DNA of 6,243 nt from Alistipes sp. (lineage in GTDB: Bacteria > Bacteroidota > Bacteroidia > Bacteroidales > Rikenellaceae): positions 1-6,243 of the forward strand of contig JAFVXS010000151.1 in assembly GCA_017501025.1 (NCBI GenBank). Direction: 5' to 3'. Position 1 is the first letter of the stretch. The number at the start of each line of letters is the position of its first letter. The notes below the pieces were generated by a model that worked only from the letters and a program-made list of their open reading frames with translations, did no database searches and had not been told where the DNA came from. Position numbers and translations under genes: made by a program. Positions 5,806 to 6,243 of the stretch are shown here, piece by piece.

Positions 5806-6243
5806 CTAATAGAGGAAATTGTTGAACGGATAGCGTCCCGAGTATATCTCTCGCACCATACCGTACAGGTCGCTTCGCAACTTGTCGATATTCTGACGTT
5901 CGCGTGCCGAGATGAAGATGCACGGAGCATTCTTCGAGGCAAACCACATCCGTTTCAAATCGTCCAATGAGCGGTTTTCACGAGTCGCAGGAGTCAAATC
6001 ATCCTCCTCCTTCTCGACGTAGGTATAAGCGTCTATCTTGTTGAAAACCAAATAGACAGGTTTATCGCCAGCACCGATATCGGCGAGCGTTTGGCGGACA
6101 ACATCTATCTGCTCCTCGAACTGCGGATGCGAAACATCAACAACGTGTATCAGCAAATCAGCCTCACGCACCTCGTCGAGTGTCGATTTGAACGACTCGA
6201 TAAGTTCGGTTGGCAACTTACGGATAAAACCTACCGTATCGGA
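5806..6243 (-). CDS. hflX: HflX-type ribosome-associated GTPase (C-terminal part; 5' end outside window)
   Basis: HflX is an Obg/HflX-superfamily GTPase that binds the 50S subunit and, in other bacteria, splits stalled or stress-damaged ribosomes. The frame is open to the right edge, so only the last 145 residues are seen; the N-terminal HflX domain and the G1 P-loop lie outside. The visible part begins with the G3 motif in SDTVGFIRKLP (DTVG at visible residues 2-5). It continues with the HflX-like TLDEVREADLLIHVVDVSHP, the G4 motif NKID (68-71) and the G5 SAR (112-114). A charged stretch between G4 and G5 (EKEEDDLTPATREN) and the ending RYPFNNFLY are, as I recall, usual for Bacteroidetes HflX. 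The TTG at 6214-6216 is internal, not a start. The stop is 23 bp before upp. Confidence 0.95.
   Translation of the reverse strand, partial: SDTVGFIRKLPTELIESFKSTLDEVREADLLIHVVDVSHPQFEEQIDVVRQTLADIGAGDKPVYLVFNKIDAYTYVEKEEDDLTPATRENRSLDDLKRMWFASKNAPCIFISARERQNIDKLRSDLYGMVREIYSGRYPFNNFLY

Noticed and set aside
5783..5947. Upstream extension of the upp reading frame to an ATG at 5947
   Set aside because: The 55 extra residues overlap the hflX coding region in another frame and look nothing like UPRT. The ATG at 5782 gives the normal family length.
6214..6216. TTG as a possible start of a short 136-residue GTPase
   Set aside because: The frame continues upstream through the HflX G3 motif SDTVGFIRK to the window edge, so the gene is cut by the window rather than starting here.
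1..6243. Mobile element, CRISPR array, tRNA, phage or defence genes
   Set aside because: I looked on both strands and saw no transposase or integrase, no regularly spaced repeats, no tRNA-like cloverleaf and no toxin-antitoxin pair. All longer stretches are explained by housekeeping or efflux genes.

Overview
The window looks like ordinary chromosome from a Bacteroidales bacterium, perhaps a Rikenellaceae/Alistipes-like gut species. The evidence is the protein style of every gene, a Bacteroidetes-type promoter (TTTG, 19 bp, TATATTTG), the absence of Shine-Dalgarno sequences in front of the ribosomal protein genes, and a Bacteroidetes-restricted DUF4295 gene next to rpmB-rpmG. The genus is a guess; the phylum is well supported.

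Left part (1-4321, + strand): the last two genes of a tripartite multidrug efflux operon. An RND inner-membrane pump of the AcrB/HAE1 type enters already under way at the left edge, lacking about its first 100 residues. Three bases after its stop comes a TolC/OprM-type outer-membrane lipoprotein. The periplasmic adaptor (AcrA-like) would be expected just off the left edge. Together they would export drugs or other amphiphilic compounds from the inner membrane or periplasm to the outside, driven by protons.

Middle (4322-5128, + strand): a short spacer carries a strong-looking promoter. It drives a compact translation operon: rpmB (bL28), rpmG (bL33, zinc-free form) and a 49-codon DUF4295 gene that probably encodes a small Bacteroidetes-specific ribosomal protein. 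The operon ends at a long perfect hairpin that can act as a terminator for both strands.

Right part (5129-6243, - strand): upp (uracil phosphoribosyltransferase, pyrimidine salvage) lies 23 bp downstream of hflX (ribosome-associated GTPase), whose C-terminal 145 residues are visible before the right edge. The two are probably co-transcribed and converge on the translation operon.

I found no mobile element, CRISPR array, tRNA, rRNA, phage gene or defence system, and no convincing undescribed system. The points most worth a second look are modest: the small DUF4295 protein, a repeated basic tail on the outer-membrane channel, a substitution in the RND switch loop, and the hflX-upp pairing.
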